Assembly: GCA_934446135.1 (NCBI GenBank)
Contig: CAKSDT010000003.1
Coordinates: forward strand, 1-43,238
Direction of reading: 5' to 3'
Source: an uncultured Clostridia bacterium
Lineage (GTDB): Bacteria; Bacillota; Clostridia; RGIG6154
DNA length: 43,238 nt
The notes beneath the pieces are model-generated. The model was not told where the DNA came from and made no database searches. It saw only the letters and a program-made list of their open reading frames with translations. Positions 7,863 through 14,861 of the stretch are shown piece by piece (within the stretch, counting starts at the first letter, position 1; the number at the start of each line of letters is the position of its first letter). Made by a program: the position numbers and the translations under genes.

Positions 7863-8753
7863 ATGTATAATCCTTTGCTTGATACATTTGTTGCGGTTGC
7901 CGAAACAGGAAGTTTTACCAAAGCGGCTGAAAAACTTTTCATTTCACCCACGGCGGTTATGAAAAAAGTAAACGCCTTAGAGCAGCACCTTAATATGAAA
8001 CTCACCGAAAGAACGCCCTCGGGAATAAAACTTACCCCTGCCGGAACAAGTTTGCTTTCGGATTCAAGAAAAATAATGGAATTTTCAGAAAAATCCGTAA
8101 GAAGAGCAAACGAAGCCACCAGGAAATACAACACGACTTTTTGCGTCGGAACATCGCTTTTAAATCCTGCAAAACCTTTTACAGAACTTTGGTACAAAGT
8201 AAACTCCAACTTTCCCGGATACAAACTTCATCTTGTTCCTTTTGAGGACAATTCTGACGGAATACTCTCGGAAATAGAAAAACTCGGTGAAAAATTTGAT
8301 TTTTTGATGGGAGTTTGCGACTCAAAAGCATGGCTTTCATTGTGCAACTTCCTTCCGCTCGGCAAATATAAAAAGATGATTGCCGTTTCAAGAGAGCACC
8401 CTCTTTCAAAAATGGAATCTATTGATGTTAAAGACCTTCACGGGTATACTCTTATGATGGTTAAAAGAGGAGATTCCGACACAAACGACCGTTTAAGGGA
8501 CGACCTTACTAAAAACCACCCCGAAATCAAAATTGAGGACACTCCCCGGTTTTACGATTTGTCGGTTTTTAACAGATGTGCCGAATCGGGAAATATTCTT
8601 CTTACAACCGAGTGCTGGAAAGATGTTCACCCGGGACTTGTTTCAATACCCGTAAACTGGAATTATTCCATAACCTACGGAATACTTTACAGTTCAAATC
8701 CGCCGGAAGATGTTTCAAGATTTATAGATATTGTAAAAAAAGAGGCTGTTTAA
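7863..8753 (+). CDS. LysR-family transcriptional regulator
   Basis: 296-residue LysR regulator. The N-terminal winged helix-turn-helix is at about residues 1-60 (LLDTFVAVAETGSFTKAAEK, then SPTAVMKKVNALEQHLNMKL), followed by a linker helix and a periplasmic-binding-protein-like effector domain (about 90-296). ATG at 7863 is chosen because GGAG sits 7 bases upstream and because LysR homologues begin near this residue; an in-frame codon at 7797 would fall inside the promoter. It is divergent from the cupin-flavoprotein-aldo/keto reductase genes, the usual arrangement for a LysR protein and its target operon. The co-inducer is unknown. Confidence 0.92.
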   Translation: MYNPLLDTFVAVAETGSFTKAAEKLFISPTAVMKKVNALEQHLNMKLTERTPSGIKLTPAGTSLLSDSRKIMEFSEKSVRRANEATRKYNTTFCVGTSLLNPAKPFTELWYKVNSNFPGYKLHLVPFEDNSDGILSEIEKLGEKFDFLMGVCDSKAWLSLCNFLPLGKYKKMIAVSREHPLSKMESIDVKDLHGYTLMMVKRGDSDTNDRLRDDLTKNHPEIKIEDTPRFYDLSVFNRCAESGNILLTTECWKDVHPGLVSIPVNWNYSITYGILYSSNPPEDVSRFIDIVKKEAV

Positions 8754-8782
8754 AGAGTCAACCCGCTTCTTAAACAGTCCTC
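8742..8782 (+). terminator. Terminator of the LysR gene
   Basis: GAGGCTGTTTAA (8742-8753) pairs with TTAAACAGTCCTC (8770-8782) with one bulged base. The left arm overlaps the LysR stop codon, and GCATTTTT follows. Confidence 0.65.
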
Positions 8783-8800
8783 GCATTTTTATATGGTTTT

Positions 8801-8824
8801 CCTCCGTTTCCTGCGTTGCGGAGG
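8801..8824. terminator. Bidirectional terminator between LysR and oleate hydratase genes
   Basis: CCTCCG (8801-8806) pairs with CGGAGG (8819-8824). It is followed by TTTTTAA on the plus strand and by AAAACC (reading CGGAGGAAAACC) on the minus strand. It serves the plus strand best and lies 20 bases past the end of the convergent oleate hydratase frame. Confidence 0.5.
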
Positions 8825-8844
8825 TTTTTAACATTGCCTTTTTA

Positions 8845-9948
8845 TTATTCAATAAGTCCGCTTTCTTTTAACAGTATTTCAATATCAGTACCTTTAACTT
8901 TTCTTAAAACAAGTTTTAATGCCTCTCTTTCGGCAAACGAAAGTCTTATATCGGTTATCGGCTTTTTGTCTATTGCATAATAGCAAGCACGGAGAAGTTC
9001 TCTCACATCATATTTGCTTGCCCATACTTCGGGAACTCCCCTGTCAATATCAAGCAATGTATAAACCGCTTCCATACCTGTACGCATCGAATACTCGGTT
9101 GTAAAAATTGTATCTCTCGGGGTTTCGGCAAACTGCCCCAAAAATGCAAAGTTTACCGCCCCGTCGGGAACGATTTTGGGTCTGTCGCTGTTTTTTCTCG
9201 GCTGGAAAAATGCGTTTATATAAGGCATATAACAAGTTGTTGTATTGCAGGCATTTTCAGCAAGAAAATCAATTTCGTTTTCGGGAACGCCTATATGGTA
9301 AAGCCATTCCCGGCAAACTTCCTGTCCGGCACATTCTTTCATTTTCTTTTTAACATAATTGCCCTCTCTGTCAGTATTTAAAGCATACACCCATACCAAA
9401 ACAGTATCTTTGTCCTGTGCTTTAAACTGCGGCTGCCGGTTGATTGTCCACGAAAGATACCAATTTTCGGCACTGTCTTTTACAGTAACTATTCCGCCGG
9501 TTGTAACTTTTCCGCTTCTCGGGTCTCTCTTGCAGATATCCATAATATGTTTTATTATTTTTTCGTCTTTTGTTGCAACGGTTGCACTCATCCAATTTGT
9601 TTGTTCAACATCTGAACAGAATTTATCGGGATTTCCGTATTCCCCGTGCTTTGCCTGGGCAGCAATGTTTTTCCAAAGGTCCCACGACTCTCCCGAACCG
9701 TTTTTGATTTTGGAAAGGTCGGGGGCATTTGTCTGATCCCCGTAACACGATGTATCGGTGCAGCAGCCGTTTGTGATAAACACAAGGTCATCTTGCGTAA
9801 GATTTATGGTCTGTTTCTCCGAGTTTTTAATATATTCAATTTGTTTTGCAATTTTTTTGTTTCCGGCGTCCTCGATTATTACATTTTTATCCTCTATTAC
9901 GAATTCTATTTTATCTCCGCTGTTTTCAAGATATTTAACAAGCGGCAT
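8845..9948 (-). pseudogene. Oleate hydratase, C-terminal part after in-frame TGA
   Basis: 367 residues matching the second part of oleate hydratase (the former 67-kDa myosin-cross-reactive antigen), the FAD enzyme that adds water across the cis-9 double bond of oleate and linoleate. The open frame begins with ATG two codons after the TGA that ends the upstream part (TGA-ATT-ATG), so termination followed by reinitiation is physically possible. Recognisable segments include GGIVTVKDSAENWYLSWTIN and NFAFLGQFAETPRDTIFTTE. Read through the TGA, the two parts make 597 codons, the normal length of the family. Nothing else in the frame is broken. Confidence 0.85.
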
Positions 9949-9951
9949 AAT

Positions 9952-10638
9952 TCAACTTTCATATTGATTGTATTTAGTAAATCTTAATGCCGAAAAATCC
10001 GGGAGTCCGTCTATATGGTGAACATATCTGCACAGATAACGCTTCATCTCCAACGCACTTGACCATTTCTGAAAGGCAAACATAGTCTGCCAGTAGAGCC
10101 AGAAATTTGTATCCCAAAACGATTCGGGCAGCACTTCATATATCTTTTTGTCCTCAAGACTTTCCTCGGGTGTTATAAAAAGTTTTGAAAGTGCCATTGC
10201 CGACTCTTTGTCAAGGGTAAACTTTTTATCGGTTTTTGCGTCCTGTCCCCTGTTAACCGTTGCTCTGCAAAGAGAATAATTCGGGTCGTGTTTGTTTAAT
10301 CTGTAATATTCATCAAGTACGGAAAGTCCGGGATTTTCAAGTGACGGAACATCCCTGAAAGTATCCCACATAACTTCAAAATGATTATCCATTTCTCTTC
10401 CGCCACGCATATAAAATCCTTTTGTGACATCTTTTCTTCCGTCGCAGCTTCCGCCCGCAAGTTCAAGTTTTTCAAGTATATGAATATGTTCTCCTTTCAT
10501 CTGTCCGTCACGGACAAGGTAAAATGCCGCCGTAAGCCCGGCAAGACCTGTTCCTATTATATACGCCGACTTTTTGTCAACTCCCATAGGCTTTTCGGGT
10601 TTTGCAAAAGACTCATAAGTTCCTGCAGAATAATACAT
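9952..10638 (-). pseudogene. Oleate hydratase, N-terminal part ending at in-frame TGA
   Basis: 228 residues with the FAD-binding glycine motif IGTGLAGLTAA (about 28-38) and the catalytic-region motif RGGREMDNHFEVMWD. The frame ends ...FTKYNQYES and a TGA at 9949-9951. In homologues this block continues directly as NQYES followed by a hydrophobic residue and then I-x-PL; here IMPLVKYL follows the TGA. The codon is therefore an internal nonsense change, most simply TTA to TGA, and not a frameshift. The start has AAAGGA upstream. It is probably a recently inactivated or miscalled gene rather than a real 228-residue protein. It has no operon partners. Confidence 0.85.
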
Positions 10639-10705
10639 ATAACCATTCCTTTCATTTTTAGGTTTCTTTAATATATCTTTTCCCGATTTTTTATTACATA
10701 AACAT

Positions 10706-10741
10706 AAAAATTTCGTAATAAGAACCTATTACGGAATTTTT
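10706..10741. repeat. 15-bp stem hairpin 1 in gene-free stretch
   Basis: AAAAATTTCGTAATA (10706-10720) pairs with TATTACGGAATTTTT (10727-10741) with one G-T wobble and a 6-base loop. The arms end in A and T runs on both strands, so it could terminate transcription in either direction. It is the first of four hairpins between the oleate hydratase and methyltransferase genes. Confidence 0.7.
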
Positions 10742-10770
10742 AGCGTGTCGATAAACTTATCGACACGCTA
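10741..10770. repeat. Perfect 14-bp palindrome, hairpin 2
   Basis: TAGCGTGTCGATAA (10741-10754) and its exact reverse complement TTATCGACACGCTA (10757-10770) are separated by two bases. No U-tract follows directly, so it is better called a palindromic repeat than a terminator. Confidence 0.75.
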
Positions 10771-10794
10771 AAGACTTCGAAAAGGGAAGGTAAA

Positions 10795-10852
10795 TTTGCC
10801 GAACATGAATTCGTCGGCGTATGTGTATACGGTAGAGTTTATGTTCGGCAAA
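10795..10852. repeat. Nested palindromic repeat with second copy at window start
   Basis: Outer arms TTTGCCGAACAT (10795-10806) and ATGTTCGGCAAA (10841-10852) are exact reverse complements. Between them is an inner hairpin CGTAT-GTGT-ATACG (10818-10831). Bases 10817-10854 recur at 1-38 with one mismatch, so this is a dispersed family and not a single hairpin. No protein-coding frame is present in it. Confidence 0.8.
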
Positions 10853-10860
10853 AGCAAGCA

Positions 10861-10894
10861 AAACACCTTGCCCCCCCGGTGGGGCAAGGTGTTT
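10861..10894. terminator. Strong GC-rich hairpin 4, terminator-like
   Basis: AAACACCTTGCCCC (10861-10874) and GGGGCAAGGTGTTT (10881-10894) form a perfect 14-bp stem with loop CCCGGT. Short A and T runs lie at the stem base. It is placed between two minus-strand genes and may separate the methyltransferase from the oleate hydratase gene. Confidence 0.6.
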
Positions 10895-11026
10895 CTGATG
10901 TGGTTTCATTATTTTGGACAGCAGTTATCAGGCAAATAATACACTCAAATTGTATACGGAAAAATGTATTAATATTTTTTTGCTTGCGGTTGACCGACTT
11001 TTTCGGCAGTCTGTTGTTGATAAATT
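10895..11026. other. Remainder of gene-free stretch
   Basis: No gene, promoter or strong structure is seen here apart from a weak AATACA/TGTATA inverted repeat near 10937-10956. Confidence 0.5.
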
Positions 11027-11635
11027 TTAATTCTTTTTGTGCTTTATTCCCGAAACCGCCGAAAACATATTTCCGTTGCCGAAAGTTTTAAATTCCGAAA
11101 AACCTGCATCTTTCATATAAGACTTAATTTCGTCAACTGTACGGATATTAATACCCTCAATCATTTTACTCCATATACTGTTGGGGTTAAAAAGTTCGCC
11201 CACAATTAAAAATGTGCCTCCCGGTTTAAGAACTCTTGATACCTCGCTGAAAGATTTTTCAATATCAGTCCAAAAGTAGACTGTTTCGAAAGCCGTAACT
11301 ACATCAAATTTTTCATCCGGAAACGGAATGTTGTCAGAACTTCCGAGTTTTATTTCGCATCTTTTCCCTATATGCTTTTTATTGACTTTTATACTTTTTT
11401 TAACGCTTTCTTTAGATATATCAAGTCCGCACACCGTTCCCATCGGCGATTTTTTAAGCATTCTTTTTATGTTAATACCTCCGCCGCAGCCTATGTCCAG
11501 TGCATTTGTATTGCTCTGCCACTTGTAATGCCCAAGTCCCCATTTGGAAATAAAACTGTGTCCGACATTCATACCGGAAAGAAATATTTTTCCCCACACA
11601 CCATCGGGGTTTGAAAAGTTTTTGGTTATGCCCAT
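11027..11635 (-). CDS. Class I SAM-dependent methyltransferase
   Basis: 202-residue Rossmann-fold methyltransferase. Motif I ALDIGCGGG is at 45-53, with GLDIS (motif II-like) near 70, FDVVTAFETVYFW (motif IV region) near 110 and EVSRVLKPGGTFLIVGE (motifs V-VI) near 131-147. It resembles the UbiE/Methyltransf_11 group, but the substrate cannot be inferred. It is a single-gene minus-strand unit, divergent from the C26 hydrolase gene, with AGGTGAT before the ATG. The protein is slightly short for the group but has no missing motif. Confidence 0.88.
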   Translation of the reverse strand: MGITKNFSNPDGVWGKIFLSGMNVGHSFISKWGLGHYKWQSNTNALDIGCGGGINIKRMLKKSPMGTVCGLDISKESVKKSIKVNKKHIGKRCEIKLGSSDNIPFPDEKFDVVTAFETVYFWTDIEKSFSEVSRVLKPGGTFLIVGELFNPNSIWSKMIEGINIRTVDEIKSYMKDAGFSEFKTFGNGNMFSAVSGIKHKKN

Positions 11636-11694
11636 TTAAAATCACCTCGCTCGGATTTTAGCATACTTTTTAAAAATAAGCAAGATAAAATCGC

Positions 11695-11723
11695 TTGCAT
11701 TTTATGCTAAAGTGTGTTATAAT
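11695..11723 (+). promoter_or_regulatory. SigA-type promoter of the C26 hydrolase gene
   Basis: TTGCAT (11695-11700), 17-base spacer, TATAAT (11718-11723). Transcription would start near 11730, a few bases before the leader terminator. Confidence 0.75.
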
Positions 11724-11735
11724 GCAAAAAAAGCA

Positions 11736-11770
11736 AAGACGCTTTCAGTTTTCACTGGGAGCGTCTTTTT
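11736..11770 (+). terminator. Leader terminator (attenuator candidate)
   Basis: AAGACGCT (11736-11743) pairs with AGCGTCTT (11760-11767). An inner CAGT-TTTC-ACTG is joined to it through two T-G wobbles, and TTTTTGTTTT follows. This is a textbook intrinsic terminator lying between the promoter and the ATG at 11794, so transcription of the gene must read past it. No alternative antiterminator arm is obvious in the roughly 25 bases left on either side. Confidence 0.7.
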
Positions 11771-11793
11771 GTTTTACGAAAGGTCTGATTTTT

Positions 11794-12507
11794 ATGAAAA
11801 AACCTATAATCGGAGTTACCCCGCTTTACGATTCGGATAAAAATTCTTACTGGATGCTCCCCGGCTACTTAAAAGGAATCGAAACGGCAGGGGGCATACC
11901 GATAATGCTGGGTCTTACATCAGATGATGAAAATATTACCGAGTCCGCAAAATTGTGCGACGGTTTCCTGTTTGCCGGAGGTCAGGATGTTTCGCCTTCT
12001 TTATACGGTGAAACGCCATCGGAAAAAATGGGAGAAACCTGCAAAATGCGTGACGATATGGAAAAAATATTATTAAGATATGCTCTTACGCAAGATAAAC
12101 CGATTTTAGGAATATGCCGCGGTATACAATTTTTGAACGCATATTTGGGAGGAACGCTTTATCAGGATATACCTAAAGAGCACCCGTCAAATATCTGCCA
12201 TTCGATGAAACCGCCGTATAACAGGGCTATACATAATGTTTTTACAGTCCCATTGTCACCGCTTGAAAAACTTCTTAATTTGAGGACGCTGGGTGTAAAC
12301 AGTTACCATCATCAGGCAATAAAAAAACTTGCACCTTCTTTGTCCGAAATGGCAGTTTCGGAAGACGGAATTACCGAAGCGGTATTTATGCCCGGCAAAA
12401 AATTTGTCTGGGCTGTTCAGTGGCATCCTGAGTTTTCATATCTTTCAGACCAAAACAGCAAAAAAATATTTGAAGCCTTTATAAAGACTTCAAACAGGGA
12501 CGCATAG
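11794..12507 (+). CDS. Class I glutamine amidotransferase-like hydrolase (peptidase C26, PuuD-like)
   Basis: 237-residue stand-alone class I GATase domain of the gamma-glutamyl-gamma-aminobutyrate hydrolase (PuuD) family, which removes gamma-glutamyl groups. The catalytic triad is Cys108 (LGICRGIQFLN), His211 and Glu213 (VQWHPEF). FAGGQDVSPSLYGE and VNSYHHQAI are also typical. The start is set at ATG 11794, where homologues begin (MKKPIIGVTP), with AAAGG upstream; the open frame extends back through the promoter and leader terminator but those codons cannot be translated from this promoter. No polyamine genes lie nearby, so the substrate is open. Confidence 0.9.
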   Translation: MKKPIIGVTPLYDSDKNSYWMLPGYLKGIETAGGIPIMLGLTSDDENITESAKLCDGFLFAGGQDVSPSLYGETPSEKMGETCKMRDDMEKILLRYALTQDKPILGICRGIQFLNAYLGGTLYQDIPKEHPSNICHSMKPPYNRAIHNVFTVPLSPLEKLLNLRTLGVNSYHHQAIKKLAPSLSEMAVSEDGITEAVFMPGKKFVWAVQWHPEFSYLSDQNSKKIFEAFIKTSNRDA

Positions 12508-12520
12508 CGTTACATTATTT

Positions 12521-12536
12521 CATCTTGCGTAAGATG
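12521..12536. terminator. Short hairpin between convergent genes
   Basis: CATCTT (12521-12526) and AAGATG (12531-12536) enclose GCGT, directly between the end of the C26 hydrolase gene and the end of the minus-strand acetyltransferase. It is weak, with only a loose T-rich flank. Confidence 0.35.
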
Positions 12537-13124
12537 TTATAACAAACCTTTTGTTAAGTAAGTTTTATATTCTGAAAACGGTTTAAACTCTTCAGGAACG
12601 GGGTTATGGCTGCTTATTATTTTCTCCATCCATATTATGTCATACCATTTGCCGAATTTGTATCCGCATTTGGTAAATCTCCCTGTGAGTTTATAGCCCA
12701 TATGTTTATGAAAATCAGGGCTGTTTTTTGTAAGATGTCCGTCTTCTCTGTCTGTATATGTGATGCAGGCGTTGAGATTTATGACATTTTGCCTTTTTAA
12801 TATTTCCTCCAGCAAAGTATAAAGTTTTTTGCCTATTCCCATATGTCTGTATGCTTCGTCGGTATAAATTGTAGTTTCAACCGAATGAATATAAGCCTCA
12901 CGCTCTTTAAGCCGTCCTGCGTAAGCATAGCCCACTGTTTTACCGTCCGAAACTGCCGCAATGTACGGATAATTTTCAAGAGTTTTATTTATTCTTTTTT
13001 TAAACTCTGAAACAGACGGCACTTCATATTCAAAACTTATTGCCGTATTCAAAACATACGGGGCATAAATCTTTAAAAGATCCTCTGCGTCATCTTCGGT
13101 TATGATTTTTAAACCTATATCCAT
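12537..13124 (-). CDS. GNAT N-acetyltransferase (phosphinothricin acetyltransferase-like)
   Basis: 195-residue GCN5-related acetyltransferase that moves acetyl from acetyl-CoA to an amine. The acetyl-CoA motif A is RHMGIGKKLY (93-102), preceded by the beta strand VETTIYTDEAY. FEYEVPSVSEF near 31-41 and FHKHMGYKLTGRFTKCGYKF near the C-terminus resemble the Pat/YncA group that acetylates phosphinothricin or methionine derivatives. The natural substrate is not shown by the sequence. It lies 14 bases downstream of the HD hydrolase gene and is probably co-transcribed with it. Confidence 0.88.
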   Translation of the reverse strand: MDIGLKIITEDDAEDLLKIYAPYVLNTAISFEYEVPSVSEFKKRINKTLENYPYIAAVSDGKTVGYAYAGRLKEREAYIHSVETTIYTDEAYRHMGIGKKLYTLLEEILKRQNVINLNACITYTDREDGHLTKNSPDFHKHMGYKLTGRFTKCGYKFGKWYDIIWMEKIISSHNPVPEEFKPFSEYKTYLTKGLL

Positions 13125-13138
13125 AAAGACTCAACCCC

Positions 13139-13708
13139 TTATAAACTTGTGTTATCTTCTGTTTCACGCATTGCAAGAATTGTCTTTGAAAGAAGTTCGT
13201 CCAACTCCCAGCCTAAAAGTTCCGCACCTTTTTTTATAACATCTCTTGAACAGCCTGCTGCAAACTTTTTGTCTTTAAATTTCTTTTTAAGGCTTGAAAG
13301 TTCCATATCTTTTGTGCTTTTAGACGGTCTCATTCTGGCCGCAGCACCAATAAGTCCCGTAAGTTCGTCGGTTGCATACAAAACTTTTTCCATTGTGTGT
13401 TCCGGCCTAACATCGCAGCATATTTCATATCCGTGAGAACATACTGCGTGGACAATGTCGTCCGACGCACCTATTTCGCTTAACAGTTCAGGTGCTTTTA
13501 TACAGTGAAGTTCGGGATACATTTCAAAGTCAACATCATGAAGAAGTCCGCATATTCCCCAAAAATCAACTTCGTCTGCATATCCAAGTTCTTTTGCAAA
13601 ATATCTCATAACTCCCTCAACGGTAAGAGCGTGAAGAATATGAAACTCTTCCTTGTTATATTTTTTCAAAAGTTCAAAAGCCTGTTCTCTCGTTATATTA
13701 AGTTTCAT
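13139..13708 (-). CDS. HD-domain metal-dependent hydrolase
   Basis: 189-residue HD-superfamily protein. His26 (FHILHALTVE), His57-Asp58 (GLLHDVDFE) and His93 with the following CSHGYE form the expected metal-binding set, and Asp116 (YATDELTG) would complete it. It resembles small HD hydrolases annotated as phosphohydrolases or HDIG-domain proteins; the substrate is unknown. ATG at 13708 is chosen because AGGAGG lies 9 bases before it, whereas the in-frame TTG at 13714 is only 3 bases from that site. The neighbouring acetyltransferase gene follows closely on the same strand. Confidence 0.85.
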   Translation of the reverse strand: MKLNITREQAFELLKKYNKEEFHILHALTVEGVMRYFAKELGYADEVDFWGICGLLHDVDFEMYPELHCIKAPELLSEIGASDDIVHAVCSHGYEICCDVRPEHTMEKVLYATDELTGLIGAAARMRPSKSTKDMELSSLKKKFKDKKFAAGCSRDVIKKGAELLGWELDELLSKTILAMRETEDNTSL

Positions 13709-13736
13709 ATACAAAGACCTCCTTTTATTTTACATT

Positions 13737-13890
13737 TTAGCACACTAAAAGTAAATATTCAACTTCTTCATCAATGCAATCTATTTTTTCTATCAGTTTT
13801 GCATTTTCAAAAAGTCCGGGGGCTTTGTCGTAAAGATACATAATGCTGCACTGTCCTACCGCAGCCGCCGCAAAAAAATTTACAGAATAT
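13737..13890 (-). other. Possible small reading frame or gene remnant
   Basis: Downstream of the acetyltransferase stop, one minus-strand frame runs ...NFFAAAAVGQCSIMYLYDK and ends LLLVC-TAA near 13737. ATG near 13842 would give about 34 residues. There is no good ribosome site and I do not recognise it. It may be a decayed gene end or chance. Confidence 0.25.
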
Positions 13891-13908
13891 ATAAAATACA
13901 GATAAAGT

Positions 13909-14385
13909 CTATTTTAAAATAACTTCCATTTGAGTTTTTCTTACAAACATTCCGGACTTTTCATAAAATTTACGGGCGTTATCGTTGCCCTCCCATACAT
14001 TAAGGGTGACATTATAACAGCCTATGCTTTTTGCATAATCGAGAACAAACTTATAAACAGTGCTTCCGATATGTTTTCCCCTTACATTCTCATCAACGCA
14101 CAAATCGTCAATATAAAGCGTTTTAACCTTGTGCATATTAGGTGTTTCAGCCGTATTTTCAATAACACAAAAGGCATAACCTACAACCGAATCCTGTTCA
14201 TCTGCTGCAACAAAAACGGGAGTGTTTTCGTTTGAAATTATTTTTCCCAGTTCCTCTTTTGTGTACTTTGTTGTTCCGAAAATAAAAAGATCGGGCCTTA
14301 GATCTGCGTGAACTTCCAAAACCTCACTCAAGAGAACCATTATTCTTTCAATGTCGCTTGCTTTTGCTTTTCTTACATTAATCAT
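13909..14385 (-). CDS. GNAT N-acetyltransferase
   Basis: 158-residue GNAT protein. Motif A is NVRGKHIGSTVY (100-111), with the beta-4 strand KTLYIDDLCVDE before it and the C-terminal NDNARKFYEKSGM block that closes the acetyl-CoA site. It is similar to RimI-like or small-molecule acetyltransferases, and no substrate is evident. AAAGGAG precedes the ATG. It is separated from the upstream cupin by a terminator-like hairpin, so it is probably its own transcription unit. The stop is TAG, which shows that TAG is used as a normal terminator in this genome. Confidence 0.88.
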   Translation of the reverse strand: MINVRKAKASDIERIMVLLSEVLEVHADLRPDLFIFGTTKYTKEELGKIISNENTPVFVAADEQDSVVGYAFCVIENTAETPNMHKVKTLYIDDLCVDENVRGKHIGSTVYKFVLDYAKSIGCYNVTLNVWEGNDNARKFYEKSGMFVRKTQMEVILK

Positions 14386-14441
14386 TGTTATATCTCCTTT
14401 TATGTTGCAATAATTCTATCACAAAAAGAACAAAAAATCAA

Positions 14442-14461
14442 TGCACCCCCTAAAGGGTGCA
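14442..14461 (-). terminator. Terminator after the cupin gene
   Basis: TGCACCC (14442-14448) and GGGTGCA (14455-14461). On the minus strand the hairpin is followed by TTGATTTTTTG. It also resembles the arms of the palindromes near 4510 and 26389 (GGGTGCATATTTA). Confidence 0.65.
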
Positions 14462-14514
14462 TATTTACTGCTTTCTTTTATTTCCGATTTTTTCAGGCAA
14501 TGTGCTGAACCTCG

Positions 14515-14847
14515 TTAAAATACAACAATCAGGAACATCTTAAACTTTTCTTTTCCAAAAACTGCGTGGGGATGTCCTTTAGGCATTACAATTGCGTCGC
14601 CTTCTTTTAAGATGTACTCTGTGCCGTCTATTGTAATTTGACCTTCGCCGTCAAGACAGATTACAAAGGCATCTCCTCCTGCTTTATGAGAACTTATTTC
14701 TTCGCCTTTATCAAATGCAAAAAGCGTTTGGCTTACATACTCATTCTGAACCAATGTTTTACTTACAATTTGTCCTTCCTGATATGAAACCTGTTCTTTC
14801 AGTTTTAATACTTCTGACTTTGAAATATTCTTCATAATTCCTTCCAT
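14515..14847 (-). CDS. Small cupin-domain protein
   Basis: 110-residue single cupin domain. FDKGEEISSHKAGGDAFVICLDGEG (about 45-69) is cupin motif 1, with the HxH partly replaced (SSHKAGG keeps one His), and LKEGDAIVMPKGHPHAV (about 81-97) is motif 2 with the conserved His. It may bind metal or act as a small sensor or isomerase; the function is unknown. AGGAGG precedes ATG by about 7 bases. It follows the PBP gene by 14 bases on the same strand, so it may share the division/elongation transcript, though a link to cell-wall work is not shown. Confidence 0.82.
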   Translation of the reverse strand: MEGIMKNISKSEVLKLKEQVSYQEGQIVSKTLVQNEYVSQTLFAFDKGEEISSHKAGGDAFVICLDGEGQITIDGTEYILKEGDAIVMPKGHPHAVFGKEKFKMFLIVVF

Positions 14848-14861
14848 TTTTGTTCCTCCTG

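Noticed and set aside
9949..9951. TGA in oleate hydratase as selenocysteine or pyrrolysine-like recoding
   Set aside because: The position is normally a hydrophobic residue, not a catalytic Cys, and no SECIS-like hairpin is evident immediately after the codon. Pyrrolysine uses TAG.
11695..11793. N-terminal extension of the C26 hydrolase
   Set aside because: The extension overlaps the promoter and a leader terminator, and homologues begin at MKKPIIGVTP.
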